Positions 49,400 to 58,538 of a DNA stretch of 64,000 nt are shown piece after piece. The notes below the pieces were generated by a model. It was given only the letters and a program-made list of their open reading frames with translations, searched no databases and was not told where the DNA came from. Position numbers and translations under genes: made by a program. This DNA comes from Providencia zhijiangensis (lineage in GTDB: Bacteria; Pseudomonadota; Gammaproteobacteria; Enterobacterales; Enterobacteriaceae). The stretch's first letter is position 1. Every line of letters starts with the position of its first letter. The stretch is taken from NCBI RefSeq assembly GCF_030315915.2, contig NZ_CP135990.1:2728001-2792000 (forward strand), given 5' to 3'.

Positions 49400-51184
49400 T
49401 TGGAAATTTTCCTTCCCGAAATAGGGTTTATCAGCTTGCTACTGGCGCTGTGTATCACCAGCTATCATACCCTATTGGGGTTTATCGGCGTTTTCAGGCA
49501 CGTCCCGAGGCAAATGTCTCAGGGCGTGCTCTGGACGTCTTTGCAATTCACTTTTTTATTAACCGCGTTTCTCAGCTTAACCGCCAGCTTTGTTCTCAGT
49601 GATTTTTCCGTTATTTATGTGGCTCAACATAGCCACAGTTTGTCCCCTCTTGTTATCAAAATTGCGGCAGTCTGGGGAGGACACGAAGGTTCACTGCTTC
49701 TGTGGGTGCTGTTTTTCTCCGGTTGGAGTACCTTATTTGCATGGCGTTATCGCCGCCAAAATAGCCCATTTTTTCCTTTAACATTATGTGTACTGGCGGC
49801 TATTTGCACGGCGTTATTACTGTTTGTTGTGTTCTATTCCAACCCGTTTGAACGCCTGTTTCCGCCTGCAATTGAAGGTCGCGATCTCAACCCGATGCTG
49901 CAACATTGGGGGTTAATTTTACACCCGCCGCTACTTTACCTTGGTTACAGCGGATTGATGCTGGTGGCCGCGTTAGTGCTCGCGTCATTAATGGCGACGC
50001 CCACTCTACTTCCCGAAAATTCCAGTCAACCTATAGCTCAGTTGTGTTGGCGCTTTGCGGTGCCAAGTTGGTGCATACTCACTAGCGGTATCATCCTCGG
50101 TTCTTGGTGGGCATACAGTGAATTGGGCTGGGGAGGATGGTGGTTTTGGGATCCCGTTGAAAACGCCTCTTTACTTCCTTGGCTTTCAGCCACTGCGTTG
50201 CTGCACAGTTTATCTATCACTCGCCGAACAGGGCTGTATCGCCACTGGAGTCTGTTGCTGGCGATTATCACATTAATTTTAGCGCTGCTCGGTACACTGA
50301 TTGTCCGCTCTGGGATCTTAGTGTCCGTTCATGCATTTGCCTTAGATAACGTGCGTGCCGTTCCGCTATTTTTACTCTTTACCGTTTTAAGCCTTGGCGC
50401 CCTGTTTATTTATGGTTGGAAGGCGAAATTCCCACCTCAAGAGCCTCGGTGCAAAACATCACGAGAAATCTATTTATTACTGACATTGATTTTGTTTACC
50501 GCAGTTTTATGTATCGTACTGACGGGCACCTTATACCCGATGCTCTATGGTTTATTAGGGTTAGGTAAGATCTCGGTGGGCGCCCCCTATTTCAATCAGA
50601 CATTACTGCCATTTGGCCTGTTTATGCTGGTGGTAATAGCGCTTGCCACGCTCAAATATCGCGATATTGCCAAGAACGAAAATCACACGCCACTTCAACG
50701 GCTGTTGATGATTATGCAGCGAAAACTTCCTGCCATTATTGCTCACGCAGGGGTTATTCTGTTCGCTATGGGAATTGCCCTTTCCTCAACACAGAAATCA
50801 GAAATCAGCCAAAATATCGCCGTCGGGCAATCAATCTCAGTTGGCGGATATCAATTCCAATTTCAGCAATTACAACTGGCGGCTGAATCCAACTACACCA
50901 CCGAAAAAGCGCTGATCCACGTCAGCCAAAATGCAGGTCAAAATGGCTTTGATATTGTCACTGAGCGTCGCCTGTATATGGCTCGCCAGCAATTGATGAT
51001 AGAGCCGGGGATCCACTGGGGATGGATGCGTTCTTGGTATGTAGTGCTGGGAGAAAAAACGGGCACTGAGCGCTATGCGATGCGTTTTTATGTACAAGAA
51101 GGCATTCAATGGATTTGGGGTGGTGGGTTTGTGATGTGCTTAGGTGCGTTGATGAGTTGGTTTAGGGGGCGAAAACATGATTAA
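49400..51184 (+). CDS. nrfE: Haem lyase subunit NrfE (CcmF-like)
   Basis: NrfE with NrfF and NrfG attaches haem to the unusual CWSCK site of NrfA. The 594-residue membrane protein has the WWD motif [19 protein letters not shown] and [11 protein letters not shown] as in CcmF. It appears to start with TTG at 49400, with AAAGGTG five bases upstream, giving MEIFLPEIGFISLL, which aligns with CcmF N termini. Confidence 0.94.
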   Translation: MEIFLPEIGFISLLLALCITSYHTLLGFIGVFRHVPRQMSQGVLWTSLQFTFLLTAFLSLTASFVLSDFSVIYVAQHSHSLSPLVIKIAAVWGGHEGSLLLWVLFFSGWSTLFAWRYRRQNSPFFPLTLCVLAAICTALLLFVVFYSNPFERLFPPAIEGRDLNPMLQHWGLILHPPLLYLGYSGLMLVAALVLASLMATPTLLPENSSQPIAQLCWRFAVPSWCILTSGIILGSWWAYSELGWGGWWFWDPVENASLLPWLSATALLHSLSITRRTGLYRHWSLLLAIITLILALLGTLIVRSGILVSVHAFALDNVRAVPLFLLFTVLSLGALFIYGWKAKFPPQEPRCKTSREIYLLLTLILFTAVLCIVLTGTLYPMLYGLLGLGKISVGAPYFNQTLLPFGLFMLVVIALATLKYRDIAKNENHTPLQRLLMIMQRKLPAIIAHAGVILFAMGIALSSTQKSEISQNIAVGQSISVGGYQFQFQQLQLAAESNYTTEKALIHVSQNAGQNGFDIVTERRLYMARQQLMIEPGIHWGWMRSWYVVLGEKTGTERYAMRFYVQEGIQWIWGGGFVMCLGALMSWFRGRKHD

Positions 51185-52271
51185 AAAAATCGTTATGTTG
51201 CTCCTGCTGCTGTGCGCCTTGAATGCGCACGCCCAAATAGTGGATACCTGGGAATTTAATTCCAATGAGGAACAAGAATTATCTTTGCAGATTGCCTCAC
51301 AGTTACGTTGCCCTCAATGCCAAAACCAAAACTTATTAGAATCCAATGCACCTACCGCAGTCAGTATGCGCCATCAAGTTTTTAAAATGGTCTCTGAAGG
51401 GAAAAGTGAATCTCAAATTAAACACTATATGACCGAGCGTTATGGTGACTTTGTTTTATATAATCCCCCATTAACGCTTAGCACCCTACTATTATGGTTA
51501 CTTCCCGTATTTACGGTTCTTTGTATTATCTTTATTTTATGGAAAACATTAAAAGTAAAAAATAAAATTAATCAGCGCATTATTTTATTAGACCCCTCTA
51601 TTCCGTTAATAGAAAAATACAACCGGACTCACTCTGACATACAATTATTACCGGCTATCAATAATGAAAAAATACTTCAGTATCCTCATTGGAATAAGAT
51701 AAGTAACATCCTTATTATCATCATAATCTGCATTATGATAGCGGGATATTTTTTATTACCACGATTCCACTCAACACTTGATTTATATCAAAGACAAAAT
51801 GACCCTATTTTGCTGTTTACACCATTAGAGCGTGAAACGCAGGATCTACAACGTTTACAAGCAGATATCCGCCAATCCCCTGAAAACAGTGAACTTTGGG
51901 CTGTTTTAGGTGAATACTATCTTTATCAAAATAGCTATGAAAATGCTTTAATTGCCTATGGCTATGCACTCAAATATCGCGGGGAGAATGCCCAACTCTA
52001 TGCCGCAATTGCCACAGTGATGTATTACCAAGCCGGACAAGTGGTTACAAATGACACACAGAAAATGATAGACAAAGCATTAAGTCTAGATAAGAATGAA
52101 GTCACCGCATTGATGTTATTAGCCTCAGATGCCTTTATCAATGCCAATTACACAACGGCGATTAATATCTGGCAAAACCTACTTGATAGTAATAATCCTA
52201 GAGTCAATCGCGCTCAAATTATTGAAGCCATTCATATGGCTAAATTAATGGAAAATAGTGGGAAACAGTGA
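51177..52271 (+). CDS. Fused NrfF-NrfG haem lyase subunit
   Basis: A 364-residue protein: signal peptide, the redox motif LRCPQCQNQNLLESNAPTA of NrfF, a membrane segment (LSTLLLWLLPVFTVLCIIFILW), a second segment (ILIIIIICIMIAGYFLL), then a TPR part (NSELWAVLGEYYLYQNSYENALIAYGYAL) like NrfG. In E. coli NrfF and NrfG are separate; here they form one CcmH-like chain. It overlaps nrfE by eight bases. NrfG binds the NrfA C terminus and NrfF reduces its cysteines. Confidence 0.92.
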   Translation: MIKKIVMLLLLLCALNAHAQIVDTWEFNSNEEQELSLQIASQLRCPQCQNQNLLESNAPTAVSMRHQVFKMVSEGKSESQIKHYMTERYGDFVLYNPPLTLSTLLLWLLPVFTVLCIIFILWKTLKVKNKINQRIILLDPSIPLIEKYNRTHSDIQLLPAINNEKILQYPHWNKISNILIIIIICIMIAGYFLLPRFHSTLDLYQRQNDPILLFTPLERETQDLQRLQADIRQSPENSELWAVLGEYYLYQNSYENALIAYGYALKYRGENAQLYAAIATVMYYQAGQVVTNDTQKMIDKALSLDKNEVTALMLLASDAFINANYTTAINIWQNLLDSNNPRVNRAQIIEAIHMAKLMENSGKQ

Positions 52272-52378
52272 AAAAAAATAATAAAGGCCCCTGAACCTTT
52301 ATTACTTCGCGGTATCCATAATTGATAAAAAATAATAATAAGTTTATTTATTAAATATAATAATCTAGAAAAAATATC

Positions 52379-52780
52379 ATGACGAATAAGATGCTTTCTA
52401 TCTTAGTGATTATTCTTATCGCAGGAGGATCATTTCTTGCAGGAGTAATGGCTAACTACACACCTGATTTAGATGTTATCAAGAAATCCGAGCGAGCTGT
52501 GGAAGACTTGTTGAATTTCCCTAAAACCGTCGAATTTAAAGATGTGAAATACCATGTCATCAGAGAGACCTCTGATCGCGGTATGTTAGGCTACGTTTGT
52601 GGTCAAGTTCTGGTATTTGATGCAAAAAATAGCTATACCTACAAACGTTTTATGGTGAAAACGTACCTGAATGAAGATGGTAGAAATATCGTTTCCATTC
52701 CGCTATTGGATAGAGACGAAATGGAATTTCCGCTTGAGGAATTTAATTACTTGTGGCGTAAAAATTGTCAGAATAGATAA
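52379..52780 (+). CDS. Unknown small membrane-anchored protein
   Basis: A 133-residue protein with an N-terminal membrane segment or uncleaved signal (MLSILVIILIAGGSFLAGVMA) and a soluble part with two cysteines (GYVCGQVLVFD and WRKNCQNR) that might pair in the periplasm. I do not recognise the family. It follows the nrf operon after 107 bases and has no strong ribosome binding site. Confidence 0.6.
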   Translation: MTNKMLSILVIILIAGGSFLAGVMANYTPDLDVIKKSERAVEDLLNFPKTVEFKDVKYHVIRETSDRGMLGYVCGQVLVFDAKNSYTYKRFMVKTYLNEDGRNIVSIPLLDRDEMEFPLEEFNYLWRKNCQNR

Positions 52781-52837
52781 TTATACTTAATTGAATATTA
52801 TCTATTTCCTACGAAATTAATGATTTTTCTCTGAGTC

Positions 52838-53076
52838 TTATTTACAGCAACATGAAGGCTTGCCTGTTAATTCTGCTTCTTGGATTGGTGGGCATTTCAC
52901 CGTGCCATAAGAACAAAAAAACGCAGCAATCCCCTTCTAATGGCTTTAATAATACACCGCAACCCGTGCATTCATAAAACCACTGACAAGCATTGGTTGG
53001 CATCATCTTCCATTTTCGAACACCCACATTCTGGGCACGTAATTTCAGACATCAATTCAATTTTGGCTTGACTCAT
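52838..53076 (-). pseudogene. Cys-rich GDCC-type zinc-ribbon protein, broken by two frameshifts
   Basis: Three frames join into a 78-residue product: MSQAKIELMSEITCPECGCSK, then MMPTNACQWFYECTGCG, then CSYGTVKCPPIQ. This matches a family of small proteins with TCPxCG, ECTGCG and GDCCVFCSYG motifs, found near mercury and other metal genes. One extra base lies near 53010 and one extra T in a run of seven (about 52917-52923). Either the gene is dead or the sequence has homopolymer errors. Confidence 0.7.
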
Positions 53077-53260
53077 TTGATCCTCGATAGGGTATTTCAC
53101 AATAAATAATTCTGTTTATCCTACAAAATTATGTCGCCCTTATCCTTGCGCCAAATTAGGTTTCTCACACAAAATAAAAATGCGGTTCCAATAGCATTTC
53201 CCGCAAGGTTGATATACAGTTTTCCACTTTTTTCAAAGCACCCTAGATTTTGGAGGCGAA

Positions 53261-54613
53261 ATGTTTATTGGTTTTGACTACGGAACATCTAACTGCTCCG
53301 TCGCAATCATGAAAGATGGCAAACCGCAATTGTTACCCCTTGAAGGCAACAATTTTTATATTCCATCAACCTTGTGTGCGCCGACAAGAGAATCGGTTTC
53401 AGAGCACTTATTTCGCCATCTGAATATTTCTCCGACAGACTCAGTTGGTCAGCAAATCCTCCGACGCTCTATTGCGTTTAATCAGGATGAAGGCATTGAA
53501 CTCGAGCCGGAAGATATCGTTTTCGGGCAAGCGGCGCTGGACTTATATTTAAGCGACCCTCGTGATGTCTACTATGTAAAATCACCTAAATCTTTTTTAG
53601 GTGCATCAGGCTTACACGAAACCCAAGTCAGTTTCTTCGAAGATTTAGTGTGCGCCATGATGGCAAATATCAAGCATACTGCCGAAGCAAGTACCCAACA
53701 AACCATCACTGACACGGTGATTGGTCGCCCAATTAACTTCCATGGACGTGGTGGCGAACTGGCGAACCAGCAAGCGGAAGCTATCTTATTAAAGGCCGCC
53801 AAACGTGCTGGATTTCAGAATATTGCGTTCCAGTTTGAGCCCGTTGCCGCAGGGTTAGAGTATGAATCCACCCTCACCAAAGATCAGACCATTTTAGTGG
53901 TGGATATTGGTGGGGGAACCACCGACTGCTCACTGATCCAAATGGGTCCTAGCTACAAAGATAGCCACGACCGTACAAGTTCTTTGCTAGCCCATACAGG
54001 TCAACGTGTTGGCGGAAACGATCTGGATATTTTCGTTGCCTTAAAACAGTTAATGCAGCTTTTTGGTATGGAAAGCCAATATCAATCGGGGATCAAGATG
54101 CCTCTGTTGCAGTTTTGGAACCCAATTGCCATTAACAATGTGGAAGCACAAAAAGAGTTTTATTCTCGTGCTAACCTCAATGCATTAACCCGCTTACAGC
54201 AAGATGCTCAAGAGCCTGCCTTGCTCGCCCGTTTGCTCGAGGTTTATCACCAAACGCTGGGTTACAGCATTGTACGCAAAGCGGAAGAGGCGAAAATCGC
54301 CCTCTCTGATGAGCAAAATTATTTAGCGAAAATTGCATTATCTAAAGAGCTGCTTGAAGTGAATATTGGACGTGATCAATTGATTGATGCGATTGAATCA
54401 CCAAAAAGCAAAATGATTGAGTTGGTGAAAGAAGCCGTTGTGCAAGGAGGCGTTCAACCGGATGCTATTTTTGTCACCGGGGGTAGCGCCCGCTCGCCTA
54501 TTTTACATCAAGCGATTCAAGAACAATTGCCGAACATTCCCATTGTTCGTGGTGATGATTTTGGCTCGGTTACCGCTGGGTTAGCCCGCTGGGCGCAAAC
54601 CTGCTTTAAATAA
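53261..54613 (+). CDS. yegD: Hsp70-family protein YegD
   Basis: A 450-residue actin-fold ATPase related to DnaK but without the substrate-binding domain, the same length as E. coli YegD. Phosphate motifs are MFIGFDYGTSNCSVAIM and VVDIGGGTTDCSL; GGSARSPILHQAI is the adenosine motif. GGAGG precedes the ATG. Its clients are unknown. Confidence 0.95.
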   Translation: MFIGFDYGTSNCSVAIMKDGKPQLLPLEGNNFYIPSTLCAPTRESVSEHLFRHLNISPTDSVGQQILRRSIAFNQDEGIELEPEDIVFGQAALDLYLSDPRDVYYVKSPKSFLGASGLHETQVSFFEDLVCAMMANIKHTAEASTQQTITDTVIGRPINFHGRGGELANQQAEAILLKAAKRAGFQNIAFQFEPVAAGLEYESTLTKDQTILVVDIGGGTTDCSLIQMGPSYKDSHDRTSSLLAHTGQRVGGNDLDIFVALKQLMQLFGMESQYQSGIKMPLLQFWNPIAINNVEAQKEFYSRANLNALTRLQQDAQEPALLARLLEVYHQTLGYSIVRKAEEAKIALSDEQNYLAKIALSKELLEVNIGRDQLIDAIESPKSKMIELVKEAVVQGGVQPDAIFVTGGSARSPILHQAIQEQLPNIPIVRGDDFGSVTAGLARWAQTCFK

Positions 54614-54620
54614 TCGAGTT

Positions 54621-54650
54621 CCCAATGCCGTTCATACGGCATTGGGTTTT
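54621..54650. terminator. Terminator between yegD and sfuC
   Basis: CCCAATGCCG pairs with CGGCATTGGG around a 6-base loop, followed by TTTT. Confidence 0.88.
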
Positions 54651-54662
54651 CACGCTCCTCAA

Positions 54663-55343
54663 CTACTCCTCGAGTAGACGCCCCTCTTTTAAGTAGCTGA
54701 TTTTATTTGCCATTAACTGAGCTTCATCTTCACTGTGGGTCACCAACAACGCAGTTTGCCCCGCTGCGCGTAAAATATCCCGCACTTCTTGCCCTAAGCG
54801 TTTTCGGCTATCCGGATCAAGGCTCGAAAGCGGTTCATCCAGCAACAACACCGCAGGCTGTGGCGCTAACGCCCTTGCTAATGCAATGCGCTGCTGCTGA
54901 CCACCCGACATTTCGTGAGGATAGCGTTCCGCTAAGCCGCTCAATTCTACCAAGGTTAATAGCTGTTGAACGCGAGCATTTTGCTGTTCTTTAGGCTGTT
55001 TTCTTAGCCCAAATGCCACGTTCTGCGCCGCCGTTAAGTGAGGAAACAAGGCATAATCTTGGAAAACCATACCAACATTACGCTGTTCAGGCGGCAGGTG
55101 AAGATTTGGGCCAGCAACACAGCGGCCACCCACGTAGATGGTTCCTTGCTCTACCTGTTCAAACCCAGCAATCGCTCTCAATGCCGTGGTTTTCCCGCAT
55201 CCTGAAGCCCCAAGTAAACAACCAATTTCCCCAGCATCGATATGCAAAGAAAAGCCATTAAGCACATGGTTACGTTGATGTTTGTTGCCATAAGAAACAT
55301 GGACATTGTCAAGAACTAAGGTTGAATCTGACACTGAAGACAT
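54663..55343 (-). CDS. sfuC: Ferric iron ABC transporter ATPase, short form
   Basis: A 226-residue ABC ATPase: Walker A GASGCGKTT, Q-loop FQDYALFPHL, signature LSGGQQQRIALARAL, Walker B VLLLDEPLSSLD, H-loop VTHSEDEA. It ends right after the nucleotide-binding domain and so lacks the roughly 120-residue TOBE regulatory domain of SfuC/FbpC relatives (about 345 residues). The stop lies shortly before a terminator, so this looks like a genuine short form rather than a recent cut. Partner of sfuB, 18 bases away. Confidence 0.88.
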   Translation of the reverse strand: MSSVSDSTLVLDNVHVSYGNKHQRNHVLNGFSLHIDAGEIGCLLGASGCGKTTALRAIAGFEQVEQGTIYVGGRCVAGPNLHLPPEQRNVGMVFQDYALFPHLTAAQNVAFGLRKQPKEQQNARVQQLLTLVELSGLAERYPHEMSGGQQQRIALARALAPQPAVLLLDEPLSSLDPDSRKRLGQEVRDILRAAGQTALLVTHSEDEAQLMANKISYLKEGRLLEE

Positions 55344-55361
55344 TCCTTAACATAATCATTT

Positions 55362-57068
55362 TTATTGAGACGACCGTTTTGATTGAGATGAAGTCAACTG
55401 ACTGCGCGCTAGGAGGATCACAGGCAATGTTCCTGCTAGCACAATTAATAGTGCCGCGATCGCGCCTTCTTCATAGGTTCCTCGCGCTGCCTCTGCATAT
55501 AACGAGGTTGCCAACGTCTCAAAATTCACCGGACGTAACAGTAATGTGGTCGGCAACTCTTTCATCGCATCCGCAAACACCAATAAAGCACTGGTGACAA
55601 GTGCCGGACGTAATAGTGGCAGGTGCACACGAAAGAACGTTCGCAGCTCGCTTTCCCCTAGCAGCCTTGAGGCTTGTTCCATACTCGGCGGAATGCGTGT
55701 TAACCCAGCATCAATCGCCCCAATGGAGATCGCCATAAATCGAATTGAACAGCAGATAACCAATAAAATTCCCGTTGATAACAGCGGTAATCCTCGAAAA
55801 TCCAATAGCTCCGCCAGAAAATTATCCAGCGCCATACCCGGAGTTAACAAACCAATCGCCAATACCGTCCCGGGTACTGCATAACCCAGCGACGCAATTT
55901 TCATCAAGGTTCGTCGCCATTCTTGAGATGAACCGGAAATCGCGCTCGCTCTGGCATACCACGCCACCACAATGCTCACCAACGTCACAACGACGGTGAC
56001 ACCCGCCGCTAGCAATAATGAGTTTTGTAATGACTGCAACAGGCTGCTTGAGATTGTCATGCTGTCACTGATGCGTTTAAGACTTTCCCACCCCAAAAAT
56101 AGCGCTGGCGCTAAAAAGCCTAACACGACGGGTAGCGCGGTGACACACGTCGCTAATATGGCTTGCCATCCCGTCAAACGCGATGGCAAGATCCCCCGCA
56201 TTTGCCGCCCAGTACTGTAGCGCTGATTTTTTCGACCGTAATATTCTAATGCTAACAGCAAAATAATCACGGTTAACATCGAGCAGGCAATTTGCGCCGC
56301 AGCGGGTAGATCAGAGCGTGTCACCCATGTGGTGTACACCGTCACGGTCAATGTATTCACACCTAAAAATTCCGATGCGCCGATATCATTGAGGGTTTCC
56401 AGCAGAGCGAGGCTAGTACCCACTACTAAGGCAGGTCGCGCCATGGGTAGCGCCACTCGGAAAAATGTTCCCGTGGAACTGAGCCCAAGGGTTCGAGCCG
56501 CTTCCAGCAAATGGGCTGGCTGGCTCATAAACATGGCTCGCATGGTCAAGTAAACATAGGGGTAAAGTACCAGACCAAGCAGCAAAATAGCGCCCGTCAT
56601 CGAACGGAGATCAGGCAGGCGGAATTGGCGCGGTGAGTCGTACCCTAAAACGCTACGAATAAATTCTTGAATCGGTCCAATAGGATGCAGTAAATCTAAC
56701 CATGCAAACGCCACAATGTAGGTTGGCATCGCTAGAGGTAGTAACAGCGCCCAGCTAAACAGCTTTCGACCTGGGAAATCAAATGCAGTCACCAACCATG
56801 CACACCCCGCCCCAATGGTCATCACCATGGCGCCAACACCCAGCAATAAAATTAAGGTATTTAAGGTGGCATCGGGAAGCACATAGCGCATCAAATGTTC
56901 CCAATGGCTGAATCCTGAGCTTGCAGCCAGACCTAATAAAAACAACAAAGGGGTCAGAACGCCGAGCGTAATGACCACCACAGAAAGGGTTAATGGCGAG
57001 AAACCAACGCGCGGTAACCCGAAAGCCCCGCGCGTTGAGGTTAAGCCAGTTTTATTGATCGAATCCAA
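55362..57068 (-). CDS. sfuB: Ferric iron ABC transporter permease
   Basis: A 568-residue inner-membrane permease made of two fused halves of about six segments each. The two EAA-type loops that contact the ATPase are EAARTLGLSSTGTFFRVALPMARP and EQASRLLGESELRTFFRVHLPLLRP. This layout is that of SfuB/FbpB. It overlaps sfuA by 17 bases. Confidence 0.94.
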   Translation of the reverse strand: MDSINKTGLTSTRGAFGLPRVGFSPLTLSVVVITLGVLTPLLFLLGLAASSGFSHWEHLMRYVLPDATLNTLILLLGVGAMVMTIGAGCAWLVTAFDFPGRKLFSWALLLPLAMPTYIVAFAWLDLLHPIGPIQEFIRSVLGYDSPRQFRLPDLRSMTGAILLLGLVLYPYVYLTMRAMFMSQPAHLLEAARTLGLSSTGTFFRVALPMARPALVVGTSLALLETLNDIGASEFLGVNTLTVTVYTTWVTRSDLPAAAQIACSMLTVIILLLALEYYGRKNQRYSTGRQMRGILPSRLTGWQAILATCVTALPVVLGFLAPALFLGWESLKRISDSMTISSSLLQSLQNSLLLAAGVTVVVTLVSIVVAWYARASAISGSSQEWRRTLMKIASLGYAVPGTVLAIGLLTPGMALDNFLAELLDFRGLPLLSTGILLVICCSIRFMAISIGAIDAGLTRIPPSMEQASRLLGESELRTFFRVHLPLLRPALVTSALLVFADAMKELPTTLLLRPVNFETLATSLYAEAARGTYEEGAIAALLIVLAGTLPVILLARSQLTSSQSKRSSQ

Positions 57069-58098
57069 CTTTATCTACCAACTGACTCGCTTGTTTACGG
57101 TATTTCACAATTTCGGTAAGTGGAAGAGTATCCACATTAATTTCACCAATCGCGTTATTGATGGTCGCATCCAGTGGAACGCCTTTGCGAATTGGGTATT
57201 CATAGTTTGCTTGCGCGTACAGTTGCTGTGCAGGAACAGAAACCAAATATTCCATCAACTTAACCGCTTCGGCTTTGTGAGGAGCATGACGAGCAACGGC
57301 TGCACCAGTGATGTTGACGTGCGTACCGCCATCGGTAAAGGTTGGCTGAACCACTTTGATAGCATCCCCCCATTTACGTGCGTCAGTGCCTTCTTTGGCA
57401 TTTTTCATGTGGCCCACATAATAAGAGTTCGCTAAACCAACATCGCAGATACCGCCAAGAATATCTCGAGCGACATCACGGTCTCCGCCCGTTGCTTTAC
57501 GTGCTAAGTTAGCTTTCACACCGCGTAACCACGCTTCCGTTTTCGCTTCACCGTCGTGGGCAATCATTGCTGCCACTAACGCGGTGTTATACGGGTGCTG
57601 GCCTGCACGGATACAAATCTTGTCTTTCCATTTTGGATCGGCTAAATCTTCGTAAGTGATGCTAGTTAACGGCAAATCTTTTTCCGCATACAGCACGCGA
57701 GCGCGCATCGATAAACCAAACCATTGGTTATCTTTGTCGCGTAATGAAGCAGGAATAGCGTCATTTAATACTTTTGAATCCACAGGCTGGGTAACGCCTG
57801 CTTCGACTAAATCGATGAGATTCCCTGCATCCACTGTCATTAATAAGTCCGCAGGCGAGTTTTTACCTTCCGCTTTGACGCGCTCTAACATACCGTCTTT
57901 GACATAGACAGTATTGACATCAATAGCCGTTTCTTTGGTAAAGGCATCCAGCAGTGGCTGGATCAGTCCCGGCTCACGAGTGGTATATAACGTTAAAGAA
58001 TCTTTTGCCATGGCAGGCAGTGCGCAGGTAATAATAAGCGATGAGGCCAACGTAATTAAACGTGTTTTATTACGTAAAAAATACATTTTTTTCAACAT
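57052..58098 (-). CDS. sfuA: Periplasmic ferric iron-binding protein
   Basis: A 348-residue substrate-binding protein with a signal peptide ending LPAMA. It binds Fe3+ in the periplasm and hands it to SfuB. The tyrosine pair of ANSYYVGHM matches the iron ligands of FbpA; LTLYTTREPGLIQPLLDAF is the family opening. It heads the operon; a Fur-like sequence lies 250 bases upstream. Confidence 0.94.
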   Translation of the reverse strand: MLKKMYFLRNKTRLITLASSLIITCALPAMAKDSLTLYTTREPGLIQPLLDAFTKETAIDVNTVYVKDGMLERVKAEGKNSPADLLMTVDAGNLIDLVEAGVTQPVDSKVLNDAIPASLRDKDNQWFGLSMRARVLYAEKDLPLTSITYEDLADPKWKDKICIRAGQHPYNTALVAAMIAHDGEAKTEAWLRGVKANLARKATGGDRDVARDILGGICDVGLANSYYVGHMKNAKEGTDARKWGDAIKVVQPTFTDGGTHVNITGAAVARHAPHKAEAVKLMEYLVSVPAQQLYAQANYEYPIRKGVPLDATINNAIGEINVDTLPLTEIVKYRKQASQLVDKVGFDQ

Positions 58099-58485
58099 GT
58101 TGCTATCTTCTCCAAGGTGAAGTGATGCTTAAACTAGTATATTGAGTATTTTTAACTGGTCGAAAAAAGTATATTGATAACCAATCTCGTTTGCAAATTA
58201 TTTTCATCGGTTAATAATACGCATTAATGACTATTAAAATTTATTTATAATTTATTATTTGGTATTTATTCTTTTGTGAAGGATTTTTTGCAGGTGGTCT
58301 GTGGTCTGTATTCAGGATTTTTAAAATAACAGTCAATATTACCAAAACGATAATGATGACAACATTCTACAGTAATATTAATATGTTAAGGTCTCAGTGA
58401 TGGGTAAATGATAAAAGATCCACTGCCCCCTATCACAACGGATCATCCGAATTTCTGATGAGCATATGAATCCTTATTTAAAGCA
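58099..58485. promoter_or_regulatory. Upstream region of sfuABC with a weak Fur-like site
   Basis: About 390 AT-rich bases without a gene. GATAATGAT followed by GACAACATTC at 58349-58367 matches about 13 of 19 positions of the Fur box. Iron transport operons are usually Fur-repressed. No clear promoter was seen. Confidence 0.35.
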
Positions 58486-58518
58486 AAAAGGCTCAAGATA
58501 TTTCTTCTTGAGCCTTTT
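58486..58518. terminator. Terminator after the fimbrial operon
   Basis: AAAAGGCTCAAGA (58486-58498) pairs perfectly with TCTTGAGCCTTTT (58506-58518) around seven bases, about 20 bases after the adhesin stop. Confidence 0.88.
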
Positions 58519-58538
58519 CATCTATCTAATTCCATTCA

